Assembly: GCF_000787575.1 (NCBI RefSeq)
Contig: NW_012236531.1
Coordinates: 457,396 to 521,395, forward strand
From: Acytostelium subglobosum LB1
Taxonomy: Eukaryota > Evosea > Eumycetozoa > Acytosteliales > Acytosteliaceae
DNA length: 64,000 bases
Direction: 5' to 3'
Part shown: piece after piece, positions 9,522-19,349 of the stretch
Numbering within the stretch: the first letter of the stretch is position 1
Layout of the letters: every line of letters begins with the position of its first letter
Program-made: the position numbers and the translations under genes
The notes under the pieces: model-generated
The model's database searches: none
The model's input: only the letters and a program-made list of their open reading frames with translations
Told to the model about the DNA's origin: nothing

Positions 9522-10415
9522 CTACTTGTCTCGGCCGAATAATATCTTGCGCTGCTCAGCAGTGAATGCAGTTCTCTGTGCAGTGAGCTCATCATCATAC
9601 TTCTTGTAAGCTTGGACAGCTGGCAACTGTGCCAATCTCTCATGGTACTCCAATAACTTGGGGAAGTCCTGCTCTGCGATATCTGGATATGTTGTAATGT
9701 ATTTGCTAAATGGATGGATGATTGGAATATGTTAGAGTTTGATTGATTGAGTGAGTGTGATTGAGAGGGTTGAACACATACCTCCATGGATAGATTGCAA
9801 TGTCTGCAATGGTCAATTCATCTCCAGCAACATAGGAATGTTTGGCGAGTTGACGCTCAAGCACATGGAACAATCTTTTGACCTCTTTGTAATGTCTCTG
9901 GATTGGATACTCATACTTGACTTCAGCATACTTGGCGTAATGATTGTACTGTCCCATGTTTGGTCCAAGTGATGCCACTATATTCAATCAATCAATCAAT
10001 CATATGTTAATACACCGATCAATCCATCATACTATTTGGACGACAATTTGAGATACATACTTTGGAAGAACAACCAACCGAGTACTTCATAATGCTCTTG
10101 AGTGTGGGTTGTCTCGTTGGGAAGGTACTTGCCCTTGCCATAGGTCTTGGCAAGGTAGATGAGGATGTTTCCACTCTCGAATAGTACAATTGGACTCTTT
10201 CCATCTGCTACATTGGGATCAACAATAGCTGGTATCTTACTATTTGGATTGATCTTAATGAAATCATCCGTGAACTGATCACCATTTGCAATATTAACCT
10301 TTATAGATTCATAAGGTAATTCCAACAACTCCAACAAAATAAACACCTTTGCAACATTTGGTGTATTAAGTGAATATAACTTGATTGGCTTTAGTGTATT
10401 AGTTGTTGAGCTCAT
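9522..10415 (-). CDS. Glutathione S-transferase, Ure2/YfcG-like
   Basis: Soluble thiol transferase/oxidoreductase of about 244 residues in three exons (10415-10061, 9977-9782, 9705-9522), phases consistent. The N-terminal thioredoxin fold has LYSLNTPNVAKVFILLELL, where the Asn after Thr-Pro matches the glutathione-activating position of the bacterial YfcG/YghU group, then NPNSKIPAIVD and LFESGNILIYLA, the glutathione gamma-glutamyl contact. The helical C-terminal domain contains QMASLGPNMGQY, a hallmark of the Ure2/YfcG group, and the N-capping DELTIADIAIYPW box. It ends LFGRDK. Family members typically act as disulfide-bond oxidoreductases or peroxidases toward glutathione; this is family knowledge, not shown here. 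An excellent match to the group, with substrate unknown. Confidence 0.88.
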
Positions 10416-11005
10416 CTTATTATATATGTATATATGTATATGTTTGACTTTGACTTGATTATTGTATTTGATTTAATGTTTGTTTGATTGATTGATTGGT
10501 ATTGATGTTCAACAACATGTATTGTTGCTTATTAAATAGTTATCCATTCCATTCATTCATTCATAGATTGGTTGAATGTGTGAAAGAAGGTTGGGCTTCC
10601 AGATGACATGATTCGAAAGTCAACCCCCACTTTGGTTCAAGTCGTTCCGAACAGACACCACACATTCTCTTAGAACAATGTTTGAGAAGACTGACCGATC
10701 CAATGAATATTGATTAGTATTCATTGATTAGAATTAGTATTAGGCTTATGATATATATATATATCGGTATTATTTTATTGATAGGTACACCAGAGATAAT
10801 TATTCATTTGTCCAGAATACTGCAATGTCTGTGAAGCGACGAGTTGATCACTCAATCATACACAATGAGTATGATGACGATCGACCGAATGGTTGGTTGT
10901 TGTTGTTGGGTTGGGTAAGGGGAGAGGGGACGGACGGGACGGGACGGGACGGAAGGATAGGTAAACATATATATTGATATAATGATCGATTGAACGTGCG
11001 ATTGA
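10416..11005. other. Intergenic, AT-rich, with a GGGAC repeat
   Basis: Upstream region of the glutathione transferase (TA-rich at 10415-10445) running into the 3' side of the mitochondrial carrier gene. No ORF or RNA gene recognised. A GGGAC pentamer repeat is listed separately. Confidence 0.6.
10918..10960. repeat. G-rich pentamer repeat (GGGAC)n
   Basis: G-rich tract with three tandem CGGGA units and flanking GGAC/GGAAGG, about 50 bp beyond the carrier stop codon. On the carrier's coding strand it is C-rich. It might slow transcription or form G-quadruplex structure; that is inference. Confidence 0.55.
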
Positions 11006-12487
11006 TCAAGTTTGAATTGATATCTTTGATGTGTTGATGTCGAGTAGTTTCTTCATCATTTCGTACACAGAGAAACTGATGCTGATCGCTGGCACCACCT
11101 TGAGATAGCATGGTATCATGCCCTTGTACAGGCCCTTGAAGCCCTCCTCCTGTATCACCTTTCTGAATGCATCGTACGGTCCATTATAGATCTTGGGCTT
11201 GCCGCCTATGCCCTGCACCTGTAGTCTACGTCGCAGCAGATCGATTGGATATGTGAATGTCTGAGCGGTGGCACCAGACAGTGCTCCAAATGCCAGACTC
11301 TCTGGTATTGTCAAGTGTCTATCCTGGCTGAAAAAGAACTTGAGTGACTCATATGTCGTGAAGTTGATTGCTACATAAGGTGCCACTCCCTAGTATGTGT
11401 CGATGATGTGATAGTGTTAGTATGATTGATTGAGTGTGATGATTGATTGAGTGGACATACAAGAGCCGATGTGAATAGACCTTTGTAGAGGCCGGCATAG
11501 CCTTCCTCAGCCACGATCTTTTTGTAAGCATCACTGATACCATTGTACCTCTGCTCGTGTACCTGTACAGTCAATCGAGAACGAATCAAGTCCAGTGGAT
11601 ATGTGAATAGAAGTGATGTGACGCCAGCTGATCCACCAACGAACAAGTTCTGGCCTGTAGTCAAATGTGACTGTCCCTGTCCAAGGAATAGCTTGAGAGA
11701 GAGTGAATGAGTGAGTGAGTGAGTGAGTGATCATGTGATTGGTATGATTGAATGATTGATCGACTTGACATACCTTCTTGTACTTTTCATAAGATAGGAA
11801 CTGAATGGCAGAGTATGGAACGATACGGATGACGTTGGTACCATTGCCTTTGAAGAAACCGATGAAGCCTTCGGTCTTGAACATTGTGATGAGCGAGCGG
11901 ATGACACCGGCGTATTGTGGACCACCCTTTTCCAGCTGCATCGATTGCACCTGGTTCAGGATCTTTAGTCGTTCCAGAGGCGATGTGCAAGTTCGTGAGA
12001 CGGCACCGGCCACACCACCGGCCAGCAACAGCTTCCAGCTCGGTGCCTCTGTAGGTGCATGTACAATTGGCTTTGAAGAGTACTGTAACCAATACTCTGC
12101 AATGTCCTCTATATCATGTGATTTTGAATCAGACAACAAATCATAGAACTCCTCCCACTCTATCTTATGATTCTTGTTTGAGTCTGCAATGTCCATCATC
12201 TTGCTTATTTGATCCTGTGTTGTACAACATGTGATTGATTGATTGATTGATCGTTCGATTGAGATGTGTTGTGATGTGATGGGTCAGTAGGTTATGATTA
12301 TCAATCAGTCGATCGATCAGTCCACACTTACCTCTTGTATCTCCATTCCATGATCTTGGAAGCCACGCTTCAGTTCATGTCTGTCGATTACACCATCCTT
12401 ATCTTTATCGAATGTGTTGAATATATCACGTAGGTTACGAGTTCTATCATCACTCCCACTGCTATCCTTCCTCTTTATTGTTGACAT
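11006..12487 (-). CDS. mcfB: EF-hand mitochondrial carrier (SCaMC/McfB type)
   Basis: Calcium-regulated mitochondrial inner-membrane carrier, about 403 residues. Human SCaMC relatives exchange ATP-Mg for phosphate. Four exons (12487-12332, 12214-11774, 11691-11461, 11389-11006), all in phase 0. The N-terminal regulatory part has a good EF-hand [14 protein letters not shown] and a second, [14 protein letters not shown]. Three carrier repeats follow, each with the P-x-[DE] signature: [18 protein letters not shown] and [10 protein letters not shown]. The carrier faces the intermembrane space with its EF-hands. The gene diverges from eS28 (506 bp between starts). The family is certain; the symbol follows the D. 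discoideum EF-hand carrier and is by similarity of layout. Confidence 0.9.
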
Positions 12488-12993
12488 CTTATCTTATATT
12501 TGTTTGAATGTATGAATGAATTGATTGAATGAATGATCGATCGTTCGTTTGATTGATTGATTGTTATTAAGTTAATATGTTATAATATATATATTATATA
12601 ATAATGTTATAATGTATATAATATATATGATGTAATGTATATAAGTTAACAAACAAACAACGATAAGATCATCAACACGCACCTGTTATGTATTTGGTCA
12701 CAATCATTTGAACTTCAAACCAAACTCGTTGTGTTTGTGATCTCCACCTCATGTGTGTGTAACGTTAAATCAAAAGTTTGGATTGACATTGTTATCTTAC
12801 ATGATTATGTAATTGTTTTGTAAGTAGACTCGAGTAAATACTTTTATTTTAAATTTATTTTTTCAAAAGTAGTGAGTGAGATTAACGCTGTGCATAATGT
12901 TTGTGTGTTGGATACAAGAGTGAGTGACGAGTGGTCAAGCACATCCTTTTTTCTTGTTTTGCTTTGTTTCAACCCATCTAGCTTTAAAAGAGA
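12488..12993. promoter_or_regulatory. Divergent promoter region, mitochondrial carrier / eS28
   Basis: Shared upstream DNA of two divergent genes. Bases 12570-12650 are a TA-rich, low-complexity tract on the carrier side; an AACTTCAAA motif lies near the centre at 12711. No ORF. Confidence 0.5.
12711..12719. promoter_or_regulatory. AACTTCAAA motif in the carrier/eS28 divergent promoter
   Basis: Lies 224 bp from the carrier start and 275 bp from the eS28 start. Same nine-base word as at 1191 and 9357. Confidence 0.3.
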
Positions 12994-13732
12994 ATGGTAA
13001 GGATATTATAACTTTCACTCCTCTACTCATCAGTACAATACAGCAGCAACAACAACTCAGTATACAGCAGCAATAGACAAGTCAAACAAGCATTAATATG
13101 ATGAATCAAATGGATGTGGATTATCGAATGATCAATTTTGAATGAATGAGTGATGAGATGAACAATCACTTCATTGGCAAGAGAACTGATCAACAATAAC
13201 AACAACACATAATAATAACATGATAAACAGAACATGACAAGTTGCGATATTCATCATAATCACACGACTTCAACGCACCATCGACATCATCAATTATACT
13301 TGGACTTGGATATGCTGTTGCTGTTGACTGTTGCTACTGATGCTGCTGATTGATGTGCTGGTGGAGAATGAAAGAATGATTGATTACATATACTAATACA
13401 AAAATGTATTGATATATTATAGTCCGCACCAGCCGCCGCTATCCCAACCGAGAAGGTCCAACTCGCTAGAGTCACCGAAGTCATCTGCCGTACCGGTTCC
13501 CGTGGTGCCGTCACCCAGGTCCGTGTTGATTTCCTCGACACTGATAAGCCAAGAAGCCTTCTCAGAAACGTCAAGGGACCAGTCAGAGTCAACGACATTC
13601 TTTGTTTGCTCGTAAGTTCATACACATCCCATCATTCAATCATTCAATCAATGAGTGGCATCAGTATACTGACCCAATCATCATCATCATCATCAATAGG
13701 AAACCGAGCGTGAGGCTAGAAGACTTCGTTAA
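12994..13732 (+). CDS. rps28: Ribosomal protein eS28
   Basis: Small-subunit ribosomal protein near the mRNA exit. Three exons: 12994-12996 (the ATG alone), 13423-13611 and 13700-13732, giving about 74 residues. The first exon is only the initiation codon, directly followed by GTAAGG; the body begins [17 protein letters not shown] and contains the family signature [16 protein letters not shown], ending [10 protein letters not shown]. The start was placed at 12994 because no in-frame ATG precedes the body in exon 2 and ATG|GTAAGG gives the right phase. Intron 1 is 426 nt, far longer than the 55-110 nt usual here. eS28 converges on the ceramidase gene with 193 bp between stop codons. Confidence 0.92.
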
Positions 13733-13925
13733 ATTAGCTCCATGTCTAACCAACGTAGTAGTAATTAAAACATAAGCAATCCTCCTGCAGCATACTTCCA
13801 CATGACTATATCTCTTCTCGTTCGTTCTTTCGCACGCTACACTACACTACACTACAATCATTCGTTATGGATGATGAACTGACACGAGTGTGTTGATACT
13901 TTAATTGATTGATCTCCATGGTACC

Positions 13926-16310
13926 TTAGGCAACTACCTCAAAGGTACTGGACTGTCCACTGTATGGTACACGGTGGTCGGACAGTGGGCTGGGCTTGGC
14001 ATAGCCTTGGTGGCTGATGCGGTAGTTACCAGACTTGACGGGGAAGGTCTGGCCAACGATCCAGTCAATGGTGATGAGGGACTGCGAACCAATGTCATCG
14101 TGCATCTTCCAGTACATGCGAGTGTCCCAGTCGCCATCAACCAACACTGTGGTCCATTGGTTAGGCGAGGTCTCCATCTCGACCGTGAGGAACGTGGACT
14201 GGGTCATGAAGTTGTTCCTTGGGTTGGCACCAAAGAACACGACTGTCACGGTCTCGTTGACAGTGTAGGTGGTCTGTGAGACGTCCTTGTAGACCGAGCC
14301 AAACACTCCGTTGGGCGCCTCATCAACTACGACGGGAGGGAGGAAGAAGAAGGTGTGGCCGGTCATGTTGCGTGGGGTTGGGCCTGAGGGCACTTGCTGG
14401 TTGGCGACGATGGCTTGGGCTAGCTTGCCAAACTCCTGTTGGTAGGCACCAAGTGAGTTTGGTCCAAAGGCTGTGGCGGCACCCTCGAATCGTTGCACCT
14501 CGTACTCCTCAAAGGTGGTGATGTAGCCGGTGTAGGTGTTGGACAGGCCTGCGACTAGGACGATGGGCTCAGCGCCGAGGGAGTTGCCAACGATGCCAGC
14601 GATTTGCTCACGTAGACGACGGCCGGCCATTGTGGTGAACTCGCCTGGAACGGCGCACAGAACGATCTGGCCGATGGTGATGATTTGGATGGGGATGACG
14701 TCGGGGATCCAGGGCAAGGGCTTGGTCAGACCAACATCGATCAGGATGGGCTTGGGTGCCTGGCACTTCTTCTGCTCCTCGGTGGGCTCAGCGATGAAGC
14801 TGCTGATGAAGTTCCAGAAGATGTTGCCATTGGTGTGGTTGTCGTCTTGAATAAAGTTGAATGCGCCTGGACCATCAGTGGTGCCTGCGGCGAATGAATA
14901 ACCCATGGCGGCACGACATGTTGTGACTGGTTCGGAAGTTGGCGCGAATGGCGGGTAGACAGAAAGGTTGGTCATGGGCAGGTAGGTGTGGCGGTAGTTG
15001 ATGCCACCTACGACGGGGATGTGAGCTGAGGCATTATTGAACATGTCAAAGGCCTTCTGGAACTGGTTGGTACCAATAATACGGGTGCTGTCAAACATGT
15101 CACCGTCTTTGCCTGGTCCCAATGCGTAACAATCCTCATTCTTTCCATTGCAGGTGGAGTCCTCGGCACATGGTGATCCATCCTTTTGGCACTTGGGTCC
15201 ATCAGTGTTTGGACTAACATCACCCTCGTTGGACTGACCGAAAGCAGCGACGAAAGGTCCAACACCTGGCAACGAGTTGATACCATTCATAGTCTTTTCA
15301 AACATATACGAAGCATATCCCTTGTTATCACCACTGATCAGATGATTAGTGTTGTTCATGCTGACACAATGTACGGCGAACTTGTTATGTGAGTGTGAGT
15401 ATGATGGAATGGTTCCATACTGGGTTGATCAATCAATCAATCAAAGTACATACCACTGAGATGGCACCTATTGGTTGTCCAGCGGTATTCTCCAAACGGA
15501 TCACAGTAATGTTCTTGTCCACATTGTCTTGGTACTTGGCACGCTCCTCAGCAGGGTTGTTGAGGTAGGCGGGTGGAGAACGGCTTGATATTTGGCGGGA
15601 TCAATCAGTATCACCGAATGAACATAAGTTTGGAAGATGTACTTACTTGATGTTGGAGTTGAACAACTCTGATTGGGACACAAGGAGTCTGCCTGGTTGG
15701 AGGTTACCATGGGCCATGACGATGGCCTCGAATATTCCTTGACAGATGGTGTTGAAGTTGGCCTCATAGAAACCAAGAGTGGTGATGTCATAGAGTGCAT
15801 ACATGGAGTATCCACCAGGTCCAGAATGAGTATGGATACCAGATAGAAGTACATTGGCCTCAGAGTAGACTCCTGGTCCAAAGTGTTCTTGGAGCAATGT
15901 AACAACATGTAACTTAACTGCTTGGAATATCATACAAGCGTCCACACTAACATAGACTGCTCTATTTCCATTCGAGTCCAAAAAGGCGAATGCTCTGGCT
16001 CTCAATCTAAAGTGAAGGCCTCCAGTAACTTGTTGTGGTACAGCATATCCCATCATTCCAGCTTTATAAACCGATTGATAGGGTGATGGTAAGTGGAGGT
16101 GTTCCATGTTCTATTGATGGAGTGATGGCATTGGTACATACTCTCAGCGGCGGGACCGGTTACATCATAGATACCAACACCAAGTTGGTAGTTGGAGTCA
16201 TCCAATATGTTGTTGGAGTCAATGTTGATCTTGTAGGCAGATGTTATGGCTGAGAAAGTCAGCAACATTACAGCCACAACAATTATATGTTTGTTTGATG
16301 TATACATCAT
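13926..16310 (-). CDS. dcd2: Neutral ceramidase
   Basis: Zinc amidohydrolase that splits ceramide into sphingosine and fatty acid; dictyostelid members are secreted. About 722 residues in four exons (16310-16142, 16061-15647, 15583-15454, 15380-13926). It starts with a clear signal peptide (IIVVAVMLLTFSAITSAYK), then GVGIYDVTGPAAE, the zinc-site segment LSGIHTHSGPGG, FAVHCVSMNNTNHLISGDN, and the catalytic nucleophile motif EGDVSPN. The C-terminal half carries the beta-sandwich domain of the family (for example SGNYRISHQGYAK). Length matches the family norm. Several N-x-S/T sites fit secretion. The symbol is by family resemblance to the D. discoideum genes; paralogue identity is not proven. 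Confidence 0.93.
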
Positions 16311-16963
16311 TATTATTATTATTAGTAGTGATTGAGTGGAATTGAATTGAATTTAATGAGTTGGAATTGAAGATAAGAAGGTATGTTGAAGGATGGTCAC
16401 CATTGGCAGGGGGCAGCAAACGCGGCATCGGCGGACTTGGACAAGGCCTTGACCCCGATAACAAATTGTTCAATCCACCACTTGCAATGGGCCGCTAGGG
16501 TGATGCCCCTTCATCAGATATTCGGATGACTGTCGACAACACAATTACCGAAGTGACCCGAGATCAAAGATACACATCATTCGCAACTAATCAATGTTGT
16601 GAACTGAATATGATTATTAGATGAACCGGTATATATTCTTAAGATTCATTTTGATTGACTGATTGCGATGTGATTGATTGAGTTAGAGAGTAGGTATTAT
16701 AGTAGTAGTTGAGTGAATGTGATAAGACTTCTTATTTATGTCAAACAAATATATATATATATATAACTTGTTTATGTGCATCTGATGATTGACAAGGATG
16801 TTGTGTATTTGAATAGGTTTTGATGATAGTGATGGGTCATTCTTTGAATGAACTTGGAGGGGTGGAGTTGAGGTGGCCTTTTAAATATCCATGTCTAGCC
16901 TATATTAATCAATCAATCATTCAATCAATATATCCATTTAATCAATCAATTAATCAATGAAAG
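16311..16963. promoter_or_regulatory. Divergent upstream region, ceramidase / FNIP protein
   Basis: AT-rich at both ends (TA repeat at 16750-16765), with a GC-rich patch at about 16390-16530 that has no convincing ORF and several short inverted repeats. No RNA family recognised. Confidence 0.45.
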
Positions 16964-18919
16964 ATGGATACATTAACAGATTTATTGTTAAAGTATATAA
17001 TTAGTGAATTGACTGACAATATTGATATAGTATGTTTGGCATTGTCAAACAGACGATTCTTTAGATTGTTACCAAAGTGGTGCCAGTTAGGTCATTCATC
17101 AACTGTTACTCAACTTAATGATAATGATAATGATGATGATAAGGTTGTCATAACAAGATTGGATCTGAGTATGGACGCACACACTTCATGGACTCAACTT
17201 CCAACTACCTTAACACACTTAGCATTTGGAGCAAAGTTCAATGAGCAAATGGAAAATATACGACTCCCTGACTCATTATTAGCGCTAGAATTTGGAACAG
17301 ACTTCAATAAACCCTTGGCTGCAGGTGTCCTACCATCAAAGCTTATTGAGCTTACATTTGGGAATCACTTCAATCAACATCTGCCCCCTGGAGTCCTTCC
17401 GAGCTCACTCAACTCTCTAATATTTGGATCAGAGTTTGACCAACCTTTGGTCCAAGACTCTTTGCCACCTTGTCTCTTCAGCCTACGATTCGGCATGCCA
17501 ATGAAACATACAATCCACTCATCATCACAGCCAATGATCACTCGATACAATCATCCATTCACTCCTGGAATCATCCCCCACTCACTCAATCATCTAACAC
17601 TAAGCTTCTACTATGATCAACCTATACTGCCTGGTGTGCTGCCCTCCAGCCTCACCTATCTCTGCTTTGGAAACAACTTCAAACAACCTTTAATCAAAGG
17701 TGTGTTACCAAGGTCTCTAACAGAGTTGAAGTTGGGATCAGAGTTCAATCACAGACTTGAGCCGGGTGTACTGCCGCACTCAATCACTCATCTCACTCTT
17801 GGCTACCATTTCAATCAAAGGCTGATCCCAGGTTCATTGCCAACATGTCTGATCATGCTCACTTGTGGCTCATTCTTCAATCAATCAATCGATCCAGGTA
17901 CACTGCCCAGCGGTCTGAAGGAGTTGGTGTTTGGCCTGCGCTACAACCAACCCATCCCGCCAGGTGTTCTGTCCGAGTCACTTCTTTCGCTGTCCTTTGG
18001 CGTTGACTTTAATTGTCAGTTGGAGGTCGGTTCTTTGCCGCCACGATTGTCACGCCTGACCTTTGGTCTGGAGTTTGACCAAACATTTGTTCCAGGTGTG
18101 CTGCCCACATCGCTGACTAAGTTGTCGTTCGGCTCGATGTTCAACCAGCCACTTGTCCCTGGTGCACTGCCCAACGGGCTCCTTGACATCATGTTTGGGA
18201 AGGACTTCAACCAGACTCTAAGCCCAGGTGTGCTGCCAAACAAGTTGGAGGCATTGTTGTTTGGTGTCAACTTTGACCAACCATTGGTGGCCAATGCCCT
18301 ACCTTCATCACTGCTCAGACTAAAGTTTGGCGACAAGTTCAACCAACCATTGCCAGCAGGAGTGTTGCCAGAGTGCTTGAGATCAGTCAGACTGGGTCCA
18401 AGCTTCAATCAAGATGCATCCAAAGTTGTGTTGCCTGCCAGTGTAAACCTGTTGGCGCTGGTTGACCTGTCGCGCCAGGGCAAGTACCTCGCCAACATAT
18501 CGAGCAAGTCGATCAAGGTAGTCAGTGCTGACCGTGTCACAGACTTTGTCGACAGTGCCACCAGTACAATCTTCAAAGCATCTGTCGACGGAGGCGATGA
18601 TGATGCCGGGGTACATGTGGACCACCTTGTCCTAACGTACAACACCAAAGATCTCTACGACTACCAGGGTCTGGTGGGCAAGTGTGCCAACAACTTTGGC
18701 ACCATTACATTTGTCGATGTAAACACAAGACTACCAAGACTCTATCAGATAAGGTCATTGAATGATTCAAGTCATCAACCAGACTTAATGCTATGTGTAT
18801 GTTTCAATCGAGGATTCACCAACATCAACTGTAACGTCCAACAAGATATTCGCTACACATTCTTCAAAGCATCTACATTTGCCAAGTCTGATCTAATATC
18901 ATTCAATTCCTTTAACTAG
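16964..18919 (+). CDS. FNIP-repeat protein
   Basis: Single exon, 651 residues. From about residue 75 to 490 the protein has around 18 copies of the 22-residue FNIP leucine-rich repeat, consensus LPxSLxxLxFGxxFNQPLxPGV, a repeat expanded in dictyostelids. The N-terminus (DLLLKYIISELTDNIDIVC...) has the length and helical character of the degenerate F-box-like segment often found before FNIP repeats; this is only suggestive. The C-terminal 150 residues are non-repetitive. Family function is largely unknown; repeats of this kind are presumed to bind protein partners. One repeat near residue 175-200 is replaced by a longer, irregular stretch. Confidence 0.92.
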   Translation: MDTLTDLLLKYIISELTDNIDIVCLALSNRRFFRLLPKWCQLGHSSTVTQLNDNDNDDDKVVITRLDLSMDAHTSWTQLPTTLTHLAFGAKFNEQMENIRLPDSLLALEFGTDFNKPLAAGVLPSKLIELTFGNHFNQHLPPGVLPSSLNSLIFGSEFDQPLVQDSLPPCLFSLRFGMPMKHTIHSSSQPMITRYNHPFTPGIIPHSLNHLTLSFYYDQPILPGVLPSSLTYLCFGNNFKQPLIKGVLPRSLTELKLGSEFNHRLEPGVLPHSITHLTLGYHFNQRLIPGSLPTCLIMLTCGSFFNQSIDPGTLPSGLKELVFGLRYNQPIPPGVLSESLLSLSFGVDFNCQLEVGSLPPRLSRLTFGLEFDQTFVPGVLPTSLTKLSFGSMFNQPLVPGALPNGLLDIMFGKDFNQTLSPGVLPNKLEALLFGVNFDQPLVANALPSSLLRLKFGDKFNQPLPAGVLPECLRSVRLGPSFNQDASKVVLPASVNLLALVDLSRQGKYLANISSKSIKVVSADRVTDFVDSATSTIFKASVDGGDDDAGVHVDHLVLTYNTKDLYDYQGLVGKCANNFGTITFVDVNTRLPRLYQIRSLNDSSHQPDLMLCVCFNRGFTNINCNVQQDIRYTFFKASTFAKSDLISFNSFN

Positions 18920-19349
18920 TCTAGTCATATTGCTCAACTCTCAACAGCAGTTGCAGTTGATGACTGTATATATGTATATATATCTATTTATATCTATTTA
19001 TTATTAATAATACAATATATATTTGTGTTCATGAATGAATGACTCATCATCGAGTATCACTAACTAACTTTGAAACAAAGAATGCAAATGACCCATTCGC
19101 GAACCCCTTCTCAATAACAAATGTGTAAGTGGTTTGTGATCCAATTTAGAGAGGGGGGTTGATGTGAACTTGTGAACTTGTTCAATCTAATCATTTATTC
19201 ATTCAAACACAAATATTAAACATTTATAAAGTATACATACATACAGATACTATCTTTATTATTGATTATTACAACACTTGTAGTATAATAACAACACATC
19301 ATCATATACATAGTCTCGATCGATATAATAATATATAGAAGTTGATAAG
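18920..19349. other. Spacer between the FNIP gene and NPL4
   Basis: AT-rich; contains TATATA-rich DNA just after the FNIP stop and an AT-rich NPL4 promoter near 19250-19345. No ORF seen. Confidence 0.6.

Noticed and set aside
10600-10660. Possible tRNA, from GGTTCAAGTC near 10634
   Set aside because: The B-box-like word has no matching A-box, acceptor stem or anticodon arm upstream.
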